Shown piece by piece: positions 1 to 5,408 of a DNA stretch of 7,283 nucleotides. The stretch is from Fidelibacterota bacterium. GTDB taxonomy: Bacteria; Fidelibacterota; UBA2242; JAFGTP01. The position numbers and the translations under genes were made by a program. The notes under the pieces were generated by a model. The model saw only the letters and a program-made list of their open reading frames with translations. It did not search any database and was not told the DNA's origin. Numbering within the stretch: the first letter of the stretch is position 1; every line of letters begins with the position of its first letter. The stretch lies in contig JAIPJV010000104.1 of the NCBI GenBank assembly GCA_021734005.1, forward strand, positions 1 to 7,283, in the 5' to 3' direction.

Positions 1-59
1 GCAAATACTACCCCACCACTAAAGGTAAATCAATAATCAACGAGGCTTTAAATGACTAA
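1..59 (+). CDS. C-terminal tail of an unidentified element gene (5' end outside window)
   Basis: One frame is open from the first bases (codons starting at position 3) to a TAA at 57-59 and reads KYYPTTKGKSIINEALND before the stop. It overlaps the start of the dnaB-like gene by eight bases (ATGACTAA), a common sign of translational coupling in phage replication operons, and the dnaB ribosome binding site lies inside it. Too little is present to assign a family. By position it could be a replication initiator or helicase-loader type protein, but that is inference from context only. Eighteen residues of open frame could also occur by chance; the stop/start overlap is the main support. Confidence 0.5.
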   Translation, partial: KYYPTTKGKSIINEALND

Positions 60-1371
60 AAATAATTATTCGAAGGAATATATTAAACTCAAAAACTTAG
101 AGGCTGAGCAGTCAATTTTAGGGGAATTATTAGCAAATCCAGACAGAGCGTTAAGCCAAATTAACGAACTAAACCCCAGGCACTTTTTTGATAATAAAAA
201 CAGAAAATTATTTAACAAAATATTAGAACTCGATAAGGAAGGCCGGACAATCGATATTGTGAACTTAAGCCAATACAATATTTTTCAGGTCTTGGGGTTA
301 AACGACCTAATGCAAAAAGCGGTATCACCCGTCAAGGTTAGTGACTATGAAGCCCTTATTATTGACCAATGGATGCGTAGGCAAATATATAAAGCCAGCA
401 ATGAAATTAAAAACCAAATAACCCAAATAGATAACGAACCAGCGCAGGTAATATCTGAAACAGTTAGCAAATTTGACAAAATCCAACAAACAGAAACCGA
501 CGGCCAGGAACTTGGGGATATTAAACCCGTGATTGAAAAACTTATTAACCAACGGGTAGACGGAATAGAAAATAATCCAGGGGTTAAGACTGGTTACAGG
601 GGCTATGATTATAGGACAGGCGGTCTAAAGCCAGGTGATTTAATTACTATTGGGGCAGGAACGAATACAGGGAAAACGGCCTTATCTTTGAATATTATAG
701 AAAACATAATTTTTAGAGATAATAAACCCCCTACAATTTGCTATTTAACATTAGAAATGCCTACCAGAGAAGTTACTGATCGAATAATAACCACAAGAGC
801 AAAAATTGATATTAACCGCTTGCATAGAGACCAGCTAACAGATAAGGATAAGGCAAAATATCAAAAAATAGCACAACAGATTTATGAGAAACCTTTAAAA
901 ATTCTACAACCTAAAGCCAGATTATCAGCTATTGAGACCAAGATTGATCTTTTAAAGCGTAGATACAACCCCAAGATAATATTTGTTGACAATTTACAAA
1001 ATATATTAGGCGGACGGGTTGATCAATATAGAATGGAAATAACTGCGGCCACAAGAACATTAAAGGCCTTAGCCCTTAAACACAATACAACAATAATTAT
1101 GCTAAGCCACTTTAACCGAGGCGACGGAAACCCCACTGATCGACCAACCTTAAACAAACTACGTGAAAGCGGATCAATCGAGGCGGACAGCGACAAAGTT
1201 ATTTTGATACATAGGCCAGAAAAGGGGCTAACCCTCAACACCTATAAGGAAAATTGTAAGCTACTTTTAGCCAAAAATCGACAAGGGCATACGGCCGATA
1301 TTGAAGTTATTTTTAACCGAAAAACGGCGCGATTTGAAAACAAACCCCAGGATAACGACCCAGGATTTTAA
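52..1371 (+). CDS. DnaB-type replicative DNA helicase (phage/element version)
   Basis: Predicted hexameric 5'-3' replicative helicase that would unwind DNA at a replication fork, presumably that of the element itself. Residues about 16-115 match the DnaB N-terminal domain (LEAEQSILGELL near the start), and residues about 178-435 form the RecA-like motor. The Walker A loop is GAGTNTGKT at 201-209 (K208, T209), the Walker B aspartate is D313 in IIFVDN, and LSHFNR at 351-356 is the usual LSQLNR motif. LRESGSIEADSD (about 369-380) and AKNRQGHTADIEV (407-419) are typical DnaB C-terminal signatures. At 439 residues it is about normal length. The ATG is preceded by CGAGG and overlaps the end of the upstream gene. 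No helicase loader is recognisable in the window. The family is clear; use by the element rather than the host is inferred from its neighbours and from the integrase. Confidence 0.93.
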   Translation: MTKNNYSKEYIKLKNLEAEQSILGELLANPDRALSQINELNPRHFFDNKNRKLFNKILELDKEGRTIDIVNLSQYNIFQVLGLNDLMQKAVSPVKVSDYEALIIDQWMRRQIYKASNEIKNQITQIDNEPAQVISETVSKFDKIQQTETDGQELGDIKPVIEKLINQRVDGIENNPGVKTGYRGYDYRTGGLKPGDLITIGAGTNTGKTALSLNIIENIIFRDNKPPTICYLTLEMPTREVTDRIITTRAKIDINRLHRDQLTDKDKAKYQKIAQQIYEKPLKILQPKARLSAIETKIDLLKRRYNPKIIFVDNLQNILGGRVDQYRMEITAATRTLKALALKHNTTIIMLSHFNRGDGNPTDRPTLNKLRESGSIEADSDKVILIHRPEKGLTLNTYKENCKLLLAKNRQGHTADIEVIFNRKTARFENKPQDNDPGF

Positions 1372-1394
1372 CAAACAAAATAGAAGGTGATAAA

Positions 1395-2165
1395 ATGAAA
1401 ACTAACCAAGTTATGAAAAGAAAACTACCAATTACAGGAATGGCCGGACAGGTTTATAATGAGACTACAATCAGGCAACGCACGAAGGACAGTTATTTTA
1501 ATGCAACTGATCTATTAAAGATATACAATAAGGCAACCGGTTCAAAAAAGCAATTAGCAGTATTTTTAAGACAAAAAGGGACTAATGATTTTTCAAGAGT
1601 AATAGAGCGAAAAGAAAACCTAAAAGGTGAGGATACCGGTCTTTTACTTGAAAATATAAAAGGTGAGGATTCTAACCTTTTAACCAAAACCGACACCGGC
1701 CAGGTAGGAATTAAGAAAAAAGCATACGAAAAAACCAGGGGAAGGAACGGCGGAACTTGGCTACACCCTTATTTATTCCTTGATTTTGCAATGTGGCTTA
1801 GCCCTGAATTTAAATATCAGGCAATCAAATGGATTTATGATAATCTAATTAAATTTAGAACTCAATCAGGTGATCACTTTAAGGAAATGAGCAAGGCAAT
1901 TAAAAAACATTTCATTGATAGATTTGATAAAGAACCACCACCGGAAGTTTATAGAACCGAGGCCAGGGAAATTAAAAAACTTGTAGGTCTAAAAGACGGC
2001 CAGGACTGGAATAATGCCACAGAGCAACAGCTGAAACTAAGGGACAGGTTAACTAAGGCCAATACTAAAGCACACCTTCAAGGTATGTTTAAAAAAGAGA
2101 GATTAAGATATTTAAAAAATATAAAAGAAGCCTTCAAAATAGAACGATTTGAACCGCAATTTTAA
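1395..2165 (+). CDS. KilA-N domain protein (phage antirepressor/regulator type)
   Basis: The protein has a KilA-N DNA-binding domain at about residues 18-152, found widely in large DNA viruses, phages and prophages and often in antirepressor-like regulators. Diagnostic segments are SYFNATDLLKIYNK (33-46) and GTWLHPYLFLDFAMWLSPEF (120-139). Residues 153-256 form a basic, probably helical C-terminal region that I do not recognise. The ATG follows a good ribosome binding site (AAGGTGA, 1384-1390), 23 bases after the helicase gene. Between the two halves of the KilA-N domain lies a tandem 12-residue duplication, ENLKGEDTGLLL (74-85) then ENIKGEDSNLLT (86-97), which lengthens a linker rather than the fold. 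The domain assignment is strong. Its biological role (antirepression, or binding to element DNA) is inferred. Confidence 0.85.
   Translation: MKTNQVMKRKLPITGMAGQVYNETTIRQRTKDSYFNATDLLKIYNKATGSKKQLAVFLRQKGTNDFSRVIERKENLKGEDTGLLLENIKGEDSNLLTKTDTGQVGIKKKAYEKTRGRNGGTWLHPYLFLDFAMWLSPEFKYQAIKWIYDNLIKFRTQSGDHFKEMSKAIKKHFIDRFDKEPPPEVYRTEAREIKKLVGLKDGQDWNNATEQQLKLRDRLTKANTKAHLQGMFKKERLRYLKNIKEAFKIERFEPQF
1614..1682 (+). repeat. Tandem repeat inside the KilA-N gene
   Basis: Two 33-base stretches, 1614-1646 and 1650-1682, start 36 bases apart and differ at only a few positions, sharing for example the core TAAAAGGTGAGGAT. The 36-base period is twelve codons, so the frame is kept and the protein carries two similar KGED-containing units. 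This looks like a recent in-frame duplication. Confidence 0.85.
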
Positions 2166-2177
2166 CGGAGTTTAGCA

Positions 2178-2473
2178 ATGAAATCAGCAAACAAAATAAT
2201 CAAAAAAATTGAAAATTTAGAGCGCGAAATTAAAAGCCAGGATAAACCCAATTTATGGTTAACAATCGACGAGCTATCAGATTATATAAAATTGTCTAAG
2301 AGCTCCATTAGAAAAATGGTAAAACAAGACCAGATACCCACACAAGGGCGGGCAATACTAACAAATTACTATTTAACAGGCGTAGGATTGATTTATGGCT
2401 TTTAACCAAATCAAAAAACCCCAATAAGAGACAAAGAAAACTAATGAAGGATTTTACTTATGAAGGAAAATAA
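2178..2473 (+). pseudogene. Small HTH (excisionase/MerR-like, helix_turn_helix_17 type) gene with a one-base frameshift
   Basis: The first 56 codons from ATG 2178 (GGAG at 2167-2170) encode a charged helix and then a winged-helix DNA-binding start, WLTIDELSDYIKLSKSSIRK (about residues 27-46). In that frame the protein then ends as unrelated sequence at TAA 2403-2405 (75 residues). If reading continues in the -1 frame from position 2345, it resumes the expected family ending, with KLLFNRRRIDLWLL, and runs to TAA 2471-2473. That frame overlaps the methyltransferase start by 14 bases, as expected for an intact operon gene. The current sequence therefore behaves as if one base was lost near 2340-2350 (CACAAGGGCGGG). 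There is no standard X XXY YYZ slippery heptamer, so mutation or a sequencing/assembly error is likelier than programmed frameshifting. The intact product would be about 98 residues, a small DNA-binding regulator. Confidence 0.75.
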
Positions 2474-3269
2474 ATTGATCAAAGGAAATTGTCTTGACTA
2501 TTTACCAGAGATAGAAAAAAACTCAATCGGTCTAATATTCACCGATCCACCCTATATAAAAGCCCTTGCTGATCTTTACAAAGATTGGAACGGCCGGAAT
2601 ATGGATTTTAATGTTTATGGTGAGTTATTTTCAAAGGTGCTTAAACCCTCAGGCCAGGTTGCTATATTTGGGGATCTACCCACCACCACCGCAATAACGA
2701 ACGGCTTTTCAGATTACTTTGAATTTAGGTTTTACTATATTTGGCAAAAGAGCAACGGCCAACCTATCAGCAAATATCAGCCGATCAGCAACACGGAAAT
2801 TATAACGGTCTGGAAGTTAAAAGGAACTAAGACCGGTGATTTAGCCTACAACCCAATATTTAGCAAGGGTAAAGCCTACACTAAAAAACATAACGCCGGA
2901 AACAAGACCAGGAAATCAGATAAAACTTATACCACCAGGAATAACGGCCGGCGGCATCCTAATCAAATACTTAAGCACCCCTCAAAAGATAATATGAAGG
3001 TAAAAGAACGGACAGACCACCCCACCCAGAAACCCCTTAGTTTATGCAAGTATATCATAAAGACCTTAAGCGACCCCCAGGACTTGATTTTAGACCCCTT
3101 CGCTGGTAGTGGATCAATACCTTTGGCCAGTTTAAAACTTAACCGGTCTTTTATCGGAATAGAGCAGGATAAAAAATATTATCGAATAGCTAAGGCCAGA
3201 TTGCAGGAATATAACCGACAGCAAGATTTATTTAACAAAAATCCTAAAATCGAGAGTGTCAAAATATGA
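2460..3269 (+). CDS. Orphan DNA amino-methyltransferase, beta class (N6-adenine or N4-cytosine)
   Basis: Predicted S-adenosylmethionine-dependent methyltransferase acting on the exocyclic amino group of adenine or cytosine in DNA (N6_N4_Mtase family). The catalytic motif IV DPPY (29-32) comes first and the SAM-binding motif I DPFAGSGS (212-219) lies near the C-terminus. This order defines the beta class. HPTQKP at 187-192 is the usual motif preceding motif I, and GIEQD (233-237) follows it. The central part (about 95-185) is the likely target recognition region, so specificity cannot be read. The start ATG has AAGGA at 2447-2451 and lies inside the restored frame of the HTH gene upstream. No restriction endonuclease is nearby, so it is probably a solitary enzyme for protecting or marking element DNA. 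Length (269) is normal. Confidence 0.9.
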   Translation: MKENKLIKGNCLDYLPEIEKNSIGLIFTDPPYIKALADLYKDWNGRNMDFNVYGELFSKVLKPSGQVAIFGDLPTTTAITNGFSDYFEFRFYYIWQKSNGQPISKYQPISNTEIITVWKLKGTKTGDLAYNPIFSKGKAYTKKHNAGNKTRKSDKTYTTRNNGRRHPNQILKHPSKDNMKVKERTDHPTQKPLSLCKYIIKTLSDPQDLILDPFAGSGSIPLASLKLNRSFIGIEQDKKYYRIAKARLQEYNRQQDLFNKNPKIESVKI

Positions 3270-3484
3270 CAAATCTGATACCTATAAAAAAAGTGACAGT
3301 TAACAAAATATTTTAATTACTAATGTTACATATTTCACAATATAAAAAGTATAAACCTAATATGAGACACTTTAAACAAAATAGAGCACCTAAATAATGG
3401 CAAGTAATAGTAACATATTATTAGGCAATAGAAACCCCCGCAGAACCCCAGTAATTGGCTACAATGGGAAATTTAGGGTTATAG

Positions 3485-3597
3485 TTATTGGTATATTACA
3501 AAATTATATACCCGTTAATATTTATTGGGTATATTATTTTACTATATATTTACCAATATTACCTTGCTATTGGTTTTAAGGGTATGTAATTTATACC
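3485..3597. repeat. Cluster of inverted and direct repeats upstream of the excisionase gene
   Basis: AAATTATATACCC (3501-3513) faces GGGTATATTATTT (3527-3539) as an inverted repeat with one mismatch in 13, with a 13-base spacer. ACCAATA (3552-3558) faces TATTGGT (3568-3574) with a 9-base spacer. GGTAT (3581-3585) faces ATACC (3593-3597). As direct repeats, TTATTGGTATATTA (3485-3498) recurs as TTATTGGGTATATTA (3522-3536). TATTGG(G)T thus appears four times in about 90 bases, once inverted. The layout suits a multi-site operator or an iteron-type origin. Confidence 0.8.
3570..3597 (+). promoter_or_regulatory. Candidate promoter for xis-int
   Basis: TTGGTT (3570-3575) and TATACC (3592-3597) are spaced by 16 bases and lie 30 bases before the excisionase start. 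TTGCTA (3564-3569) with TAATTT (3587-3592) at 17 bases is an alternative. Both pairs match consensus only partly. They overlap the small palindromes, so a protein bound there would be expected to control integrase expression. Confidence 0.3.
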
Positions 3598-3626
3598 GTT
3601 AGGTAGTTAAATAAAGAGGCTAAAAG

Positions 3627-3803
3627 ATGAAATTTTACACAAAAAAAGAAGTGGCAGACATTTTAAGGGTATCAAGGAAAACAGTTGAAAATTATATCAA
3701 CGCTGGAAAGTTAAAGGCCAGGAAAATAGGCGGATCAGAAAAGAAAGCCGGTAAGGTGCTGATCAATAAAAAAGACCTTCAAGATTTTATCGACAAATCA
3801 TAA
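3627..3803 (+). CDS. Small excisionase-like HTH protein (58 residues)
   Basis: The protein MKFYTKKEVADILRVSRKTV... has the helix_turn_helix_17/MerR-like pattern of small excisionases. A recognition-helix region (EVADILRVSRKTVENYI, 8-24) is followed by a basic wing (KLKARKIGG) and a closing strand plus helix (KVLINKKDLQDFI, 43-55). The ATG has AGAGG at 3615-3619, and the gene ends 14 bases before the integrase start, so the two are almost certainly co-transcribed. Excisionases bend attachment-site DNA and bias the integrase towards excision; small HTH proteins in this position can also act as repressors. The wing and final strand, lost by frameshift in the HTH gene at 2178, are intact here. 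The fold is well supported; the excisionase role is inferred from position. Confidence 0.82.
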   Translation: MKFYTKKEVADILRVSRKTVENYINAGKLKARKIGGSEKKAGKVLINKKDLQDFIDKS

Positions 3804-3817
3804 TATAGGGGTTAATA

Positions 3818-4942
3818 ATGGCCGGACTAAGAAAACTAAAAGGTAAATATTACAGTAGGATTTGGTATAAGAATGATCAGGGAAAACGGCGCGAAAAATT
3901 GATCCCGCTTAATACTAAATCTAAGCGTCGCGCCCGTGAACTTAACAAGGAAGTTGAGAAACAGGAACGAGCCTTTAAACAAGGGTTAATGAACCTTGAC
4001 GAAATCGAACCAAGACACTTAACAGACCTTGATCATATTATAGACCAGTTTTTTAATTATCTCAATGTAAGTGGCAAATCAGAGGCTACAATTTCACTTT
4101 ATAGGTTAGCCCTTGATACCTTTTCAGAAATCTATCAGGGCGTAGATATAGAGTTATTAGGTAAACAGGATTACACGGACTTTTTAAGCAAAATGAAGGA
4201 CTACTACCCTAACAATACTACTTGTAATATTAGGTTAAGGTCTATCAGAGCCTTTTTAAATTGGTGCTTAGAGACAGGCAAAATAAAGCGAATACCTTTT
4301 AAGATCAGACAATTACCAGTAAAGAAAACAAAACCCCGATACTATTCAGATCAGGAAATGGAGCTGATCTTAAACGAGGCTAAGGCCGATAAAGAATTAT
4401 ATGCAAGGATTTATACCCACTGGAAAACAGGATTGAGAAGGGGCGAACTTCATAACAGTTATTTTGAAAACGGCTTTATCAAGACTTACGACCCGATAAA
4501 GAACGGTAAAGAGCGGTCTATCCCTATAAGCAAGGAAACCAGGAAACAATATTTTATAGCTAAGGACGGAACTTACATAGACGACACGGTTTCAGGTAAG
4601 TTTAAGGATATATTGGTTAGCCTTGGACTTTACAAGACTAAACACGGTGACAAAAGGAACTTTCATTGTCTAAGGAATACTTTTGCAGTTAAAAAGTATT
4701 TTCAGACCCGTGATATTTACAGGGTAAAGGTCTTGTTAGGTCACGCATCGGTTAAGACCACTGAAAAATATGCAGATTTTGACATTGCTGAACTCGACCA
4801 GGACTTTGATATTAGCCAGGAAACCCAACAAAACAGTAAGTATGTTAACCCTAATAGTCAAAGAAAAGGCCAGAGACAGCGAAACAGCGGACAGGTTAAC
4901 GGCCAGGATAAGCACCAACAGGCAATATTAGGCTATAGCTAA
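3818..4942 (+). CDS. int: Tyrosine recombinase / phage-type integrase
   Basis: Site-specific recombinase that would integrate and excise the element. Residues 1-60 look like an N-terminal arm-binding domain (GKYYSRIWYKNDQGKRREK), about 68-165 is the core-binding SAM-like domain, and about 172-330 is the catalytic domain. All catalytic residues are visible: R207 (TGLRRGEL), K231 (NGKERSIPI), H283 and R286 (HCLRNTFA), H309 (LLGHASVKTTEKY) and the nucleophile Y318. A tail of 56 residues after Y318 is rich in Q, N, R and K, longer than usual and with no recognised domain. The gene is followed within about 240 bases by tRNA-Lys, which marks the probable insertion site. ATG 3818 follows TAGGGG (3806-3811). 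The product is full length at 374 residues, so the element may still be mobile. Confidence 0.95.
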   Translation: MAGLRKLKGKYYSRIWYKNDQGKRREKLIPLNTKSKRRARELNKEVEKQERAFKQGLMNLDEIEPRHLTDLDHIIDQFFNYLNVSGKSEATISLYRLALDTFSEIYQGVDIELLGKQDYTDFLSKMKDYYPNNTTCNIRLRSIRAFLNWCLETGKIKRIPFKIRQLPVKKTKPRYYSDQEMELILNEAKADKELYARIYTHWKTGLRRGELHNSYFENGFIKTYDPIKNGKERSIPISKETRKQYFIAKDGTYIDDTVSGKFKDILVSLGLYKTKHGDKRNFHCLRNTFAVKKYFQTRDIYRVKVLLGHASVKTTEKYADFDIAELDQDFDISQETQQNSKYVNPNSQRKGQRQRNSGQVNGQDKHQQAILGYS

Positions 4943-5012
4943 GGTTTAGCTAATGATCAGTAATACAAACCAATATAAAGCCCCAGGAAATCAGCAAACC
5001 GGCCAGGATAAG
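4899..5012 (+). repeat. 13-base direct repeat CGGCCAGGATAAG, two copies
   Basis: CGGCCAGGATAAG occurs at 4899-4911, inside the 3' end of the integrase gene, and again at 5000-5012, 101 bases later. Direct repeats between an integrase gene and its tRNA attachment site are typical of arm-type integrase binding sites. The core of the repeat is also the CCAGGA motif that recurs across the element, so the pair may belong to that wider pattern instead. Confidence 0.6.
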
Positions 5013-5041
5013 AGCGGTTATTTTACTTTTATTTTGGATGC

Positions 5042-5066
5042 GGATACGGAAGTAGGATACGGAAGT
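5042..5066 (+). repeat. Tandem 12-base repeat GGATACGGAAGT near attR
   Basis: GGATACGGAAGT is present exactly at 5042-5053 and 5055-5066, separated by one A (13-base period). The period is not a multiple of three, which argues against a coding origin. It lies about 110 bases from the tRNA 3' end, where integrase arm sites are expected; that role is inference. Confidence 0.7.
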
Positions 5067-5111
5067 TTTACCGACGAGGCTTATTTTGGAATAAGTAGGA
5101 ATATGATACCC

Positions 5112-5141
5112 AAAAAGCCCCTAAATAAATACTCAGGGGCT
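5112..5141 (-). terminator. Rho-independent terminator for tRNA-Lys (minus strand)
   Basis: Read on the minus strand, AGCCCCT (5141-5135), a 12-base loop and AGGGGCT (5122-5116) form a perfect 7-bp GC-rich stem followed directly by a run of T (5116-5112). It begins 37 bases past the 3' end of the tRNA, so it is well placed to end that transcript. It lies on the element side of the presumed junction. There is no T-run on the + strand side, so it should not end the integrase transcript efficiently. Confidence 0.75.
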
Positions 5142-5178
5142 ATTGGTAAACTACCTAAACTATTGATAAAACAATTAG

Positions 5179-5222
5179 TACCCCGAACAGGAATCGAACC
5201 TGTAACCGTCGGCTTAAGAGGC
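5179..5222. other. Presumed attR within the 3' half of tRNA-Lys
   Basis: The tRNA 3' end faces a tyrosine integrase gene, the usual arrangement when an element recombines into the anticodon-loop or T-arm half of a tRNA gene and restores it. The exact crossover and the length of the shared core cannot be read here because the other attachment site is outside the window. The bounds given run from the anticodon loop to the tRNA end. Confidence 0.55.
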
Positions 5223-5251
5223 CGCTGCTCTGCCAATTGAGCCATCGGGGC
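5179..5251 (-). tRNA. tRNA-Lys (anticodon CTT)
   Basis: The minus strand folds as a full 73-base cloverleaf. The acceptor GCCCCGA pairs with TCGGGGT (G1-T72 wobble), the D-stem GCTC with GAGC, the anticodon loop is CTCTTAA with anticodon CTT, and the T-arm is ACAGG-TTCGATT-CCTGT with discriminator A. CCA is not encoded (ACTA follows). The anticodon stem GCGGC/GCCGA has one mismatch, G27 with A43. A TTGACA promoter lies upstream and a hairpin terminator downstream. The integrase gene ends about 240 bases from its 3' end, so the 3' half is the likely attachment core. After such an insertion the 3' half of the tRNA is supplied by element DNA, and the far copy would lie left of this window. Confidence 0.95.
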
Positions 5252-5267
5252 TGATTAAAAGCATCCT

Positions 5268-5296
5268 AATTTATAATTCTGCATTTATTTTGTCAA
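5268..5296 (-). promoter_or_regulatory. Promoter of tRNA-Lys
   Basis: On the minus strand a perfect -35 hexamer TTGACA (5296-5291) is followed by TATAAA (5275-5270, 15-base spacer) or TAAATT (5273-5268, 17-base spacer). Transcription would begin about 10 bases before the tRNA 5' end at 5251. It lies on the host side of the junction, so the tRNA would keep its own promoter after insertion. Confidence 0.7.
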
Positions 5297-5306
5297 CATA
5301 ATTTTA

Positions 5307-5349
5307 TTCGCAAACCAGCAGCAGGAAAAACCAACTGCAACCTTGCGAA
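5307..5349. repeat. Inverted repeat TTCGCAA / TTGCGAA between tRNA-Lys and uppP
   Basis: TTCGCAA (5307-5313) and TTGCGAA (5343-5349) are perfect 7-base inverted arms separated by 29 bases, in the divergent interval between the tRNA promoter and uppP. The second arm overlaps a weak + strand promoter candidate, TTGCGA (5343-5348) with TAAATT (5366-5371) at 17 bases. It could be an operator; no regulator can be named. Confidence 0.4.
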
Positions 5350-5408
5350 ACTACTATTTGAGAGATAAATTTACTAGCTGTTATGAAACTTGTTTGGGAG
5401 TTGTTTAT

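Larger units (their letters stand above)
3270..3626. other. AT-rich noncoding control region between the early operon and xis-int
   Basis: I see no convincing gene on either strand here. The left part (3255-3371) has several TGTCA/TGACA-type sites: TGTCA 3257-3261 facing TGACA 3267-3271, another TGACA at 3294-3298, and AGTGTC 3255-3260 facing GACACT 3366-3371. The right part (3485-3597) holds the palindrome and direct-repeat cluster listed separately. Such a region could carry operators, a replication origin or both; the sequence alone does not decide. Confidence 0.6.

Noticed and set aside
39..47. AACGAGGCT appears before both the helicase gene and the final host gene (7211-7219)
   Set aside because: The shared part is a Shine-Dalgarno-like GAGG in similar AT-rich context. 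Two copies on opposite sides of the junction are more likely coincidence than an attachment repeat.
2345..2351. Programmed -1 frameshifting in the HTH gene
   Set aside because: The zero-frame codons ACA CAA GGG do not form an X XXY YYZ slippery site and I saw no obvious downstream pseudoknot. A simple base loss is more economical, though not proven.
3397..3579. A 60-codon open frame in the control region
   Set aside because: It has no clear ribosome binding site, its composition is low-complexity and aromatic-rich, and it spans the palindromes and direct repeats, which better explain the sequence.
4936..4952. Small hairpin TAGCT/AGCTA right after the integrase stop as a terminator
   Set aside because: The stem is only five AT-rich pairs and no T-run follows, so it is not a credible terminator.
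4953..5240. A 95-codon open frame after the integrase, ending in GIEPVTVGLRGRC
   Set aside because: Its last third is the antisense reading of tRNA-Lys (the familiar GIEPVT artefact). It also crosses a minus-strand terminator and a tandem repeat whose 13-base period is not a codon multiple. It has only a weak ribosome binding site and no recognisable domain.
5343..5408. Upstream TTG start for uppP adding 22 residues
   Set aside because: The family begins at MNYLDSVILG, ATG 5409 has a good ribosome binding site, and the added residues are polar and not family-like.
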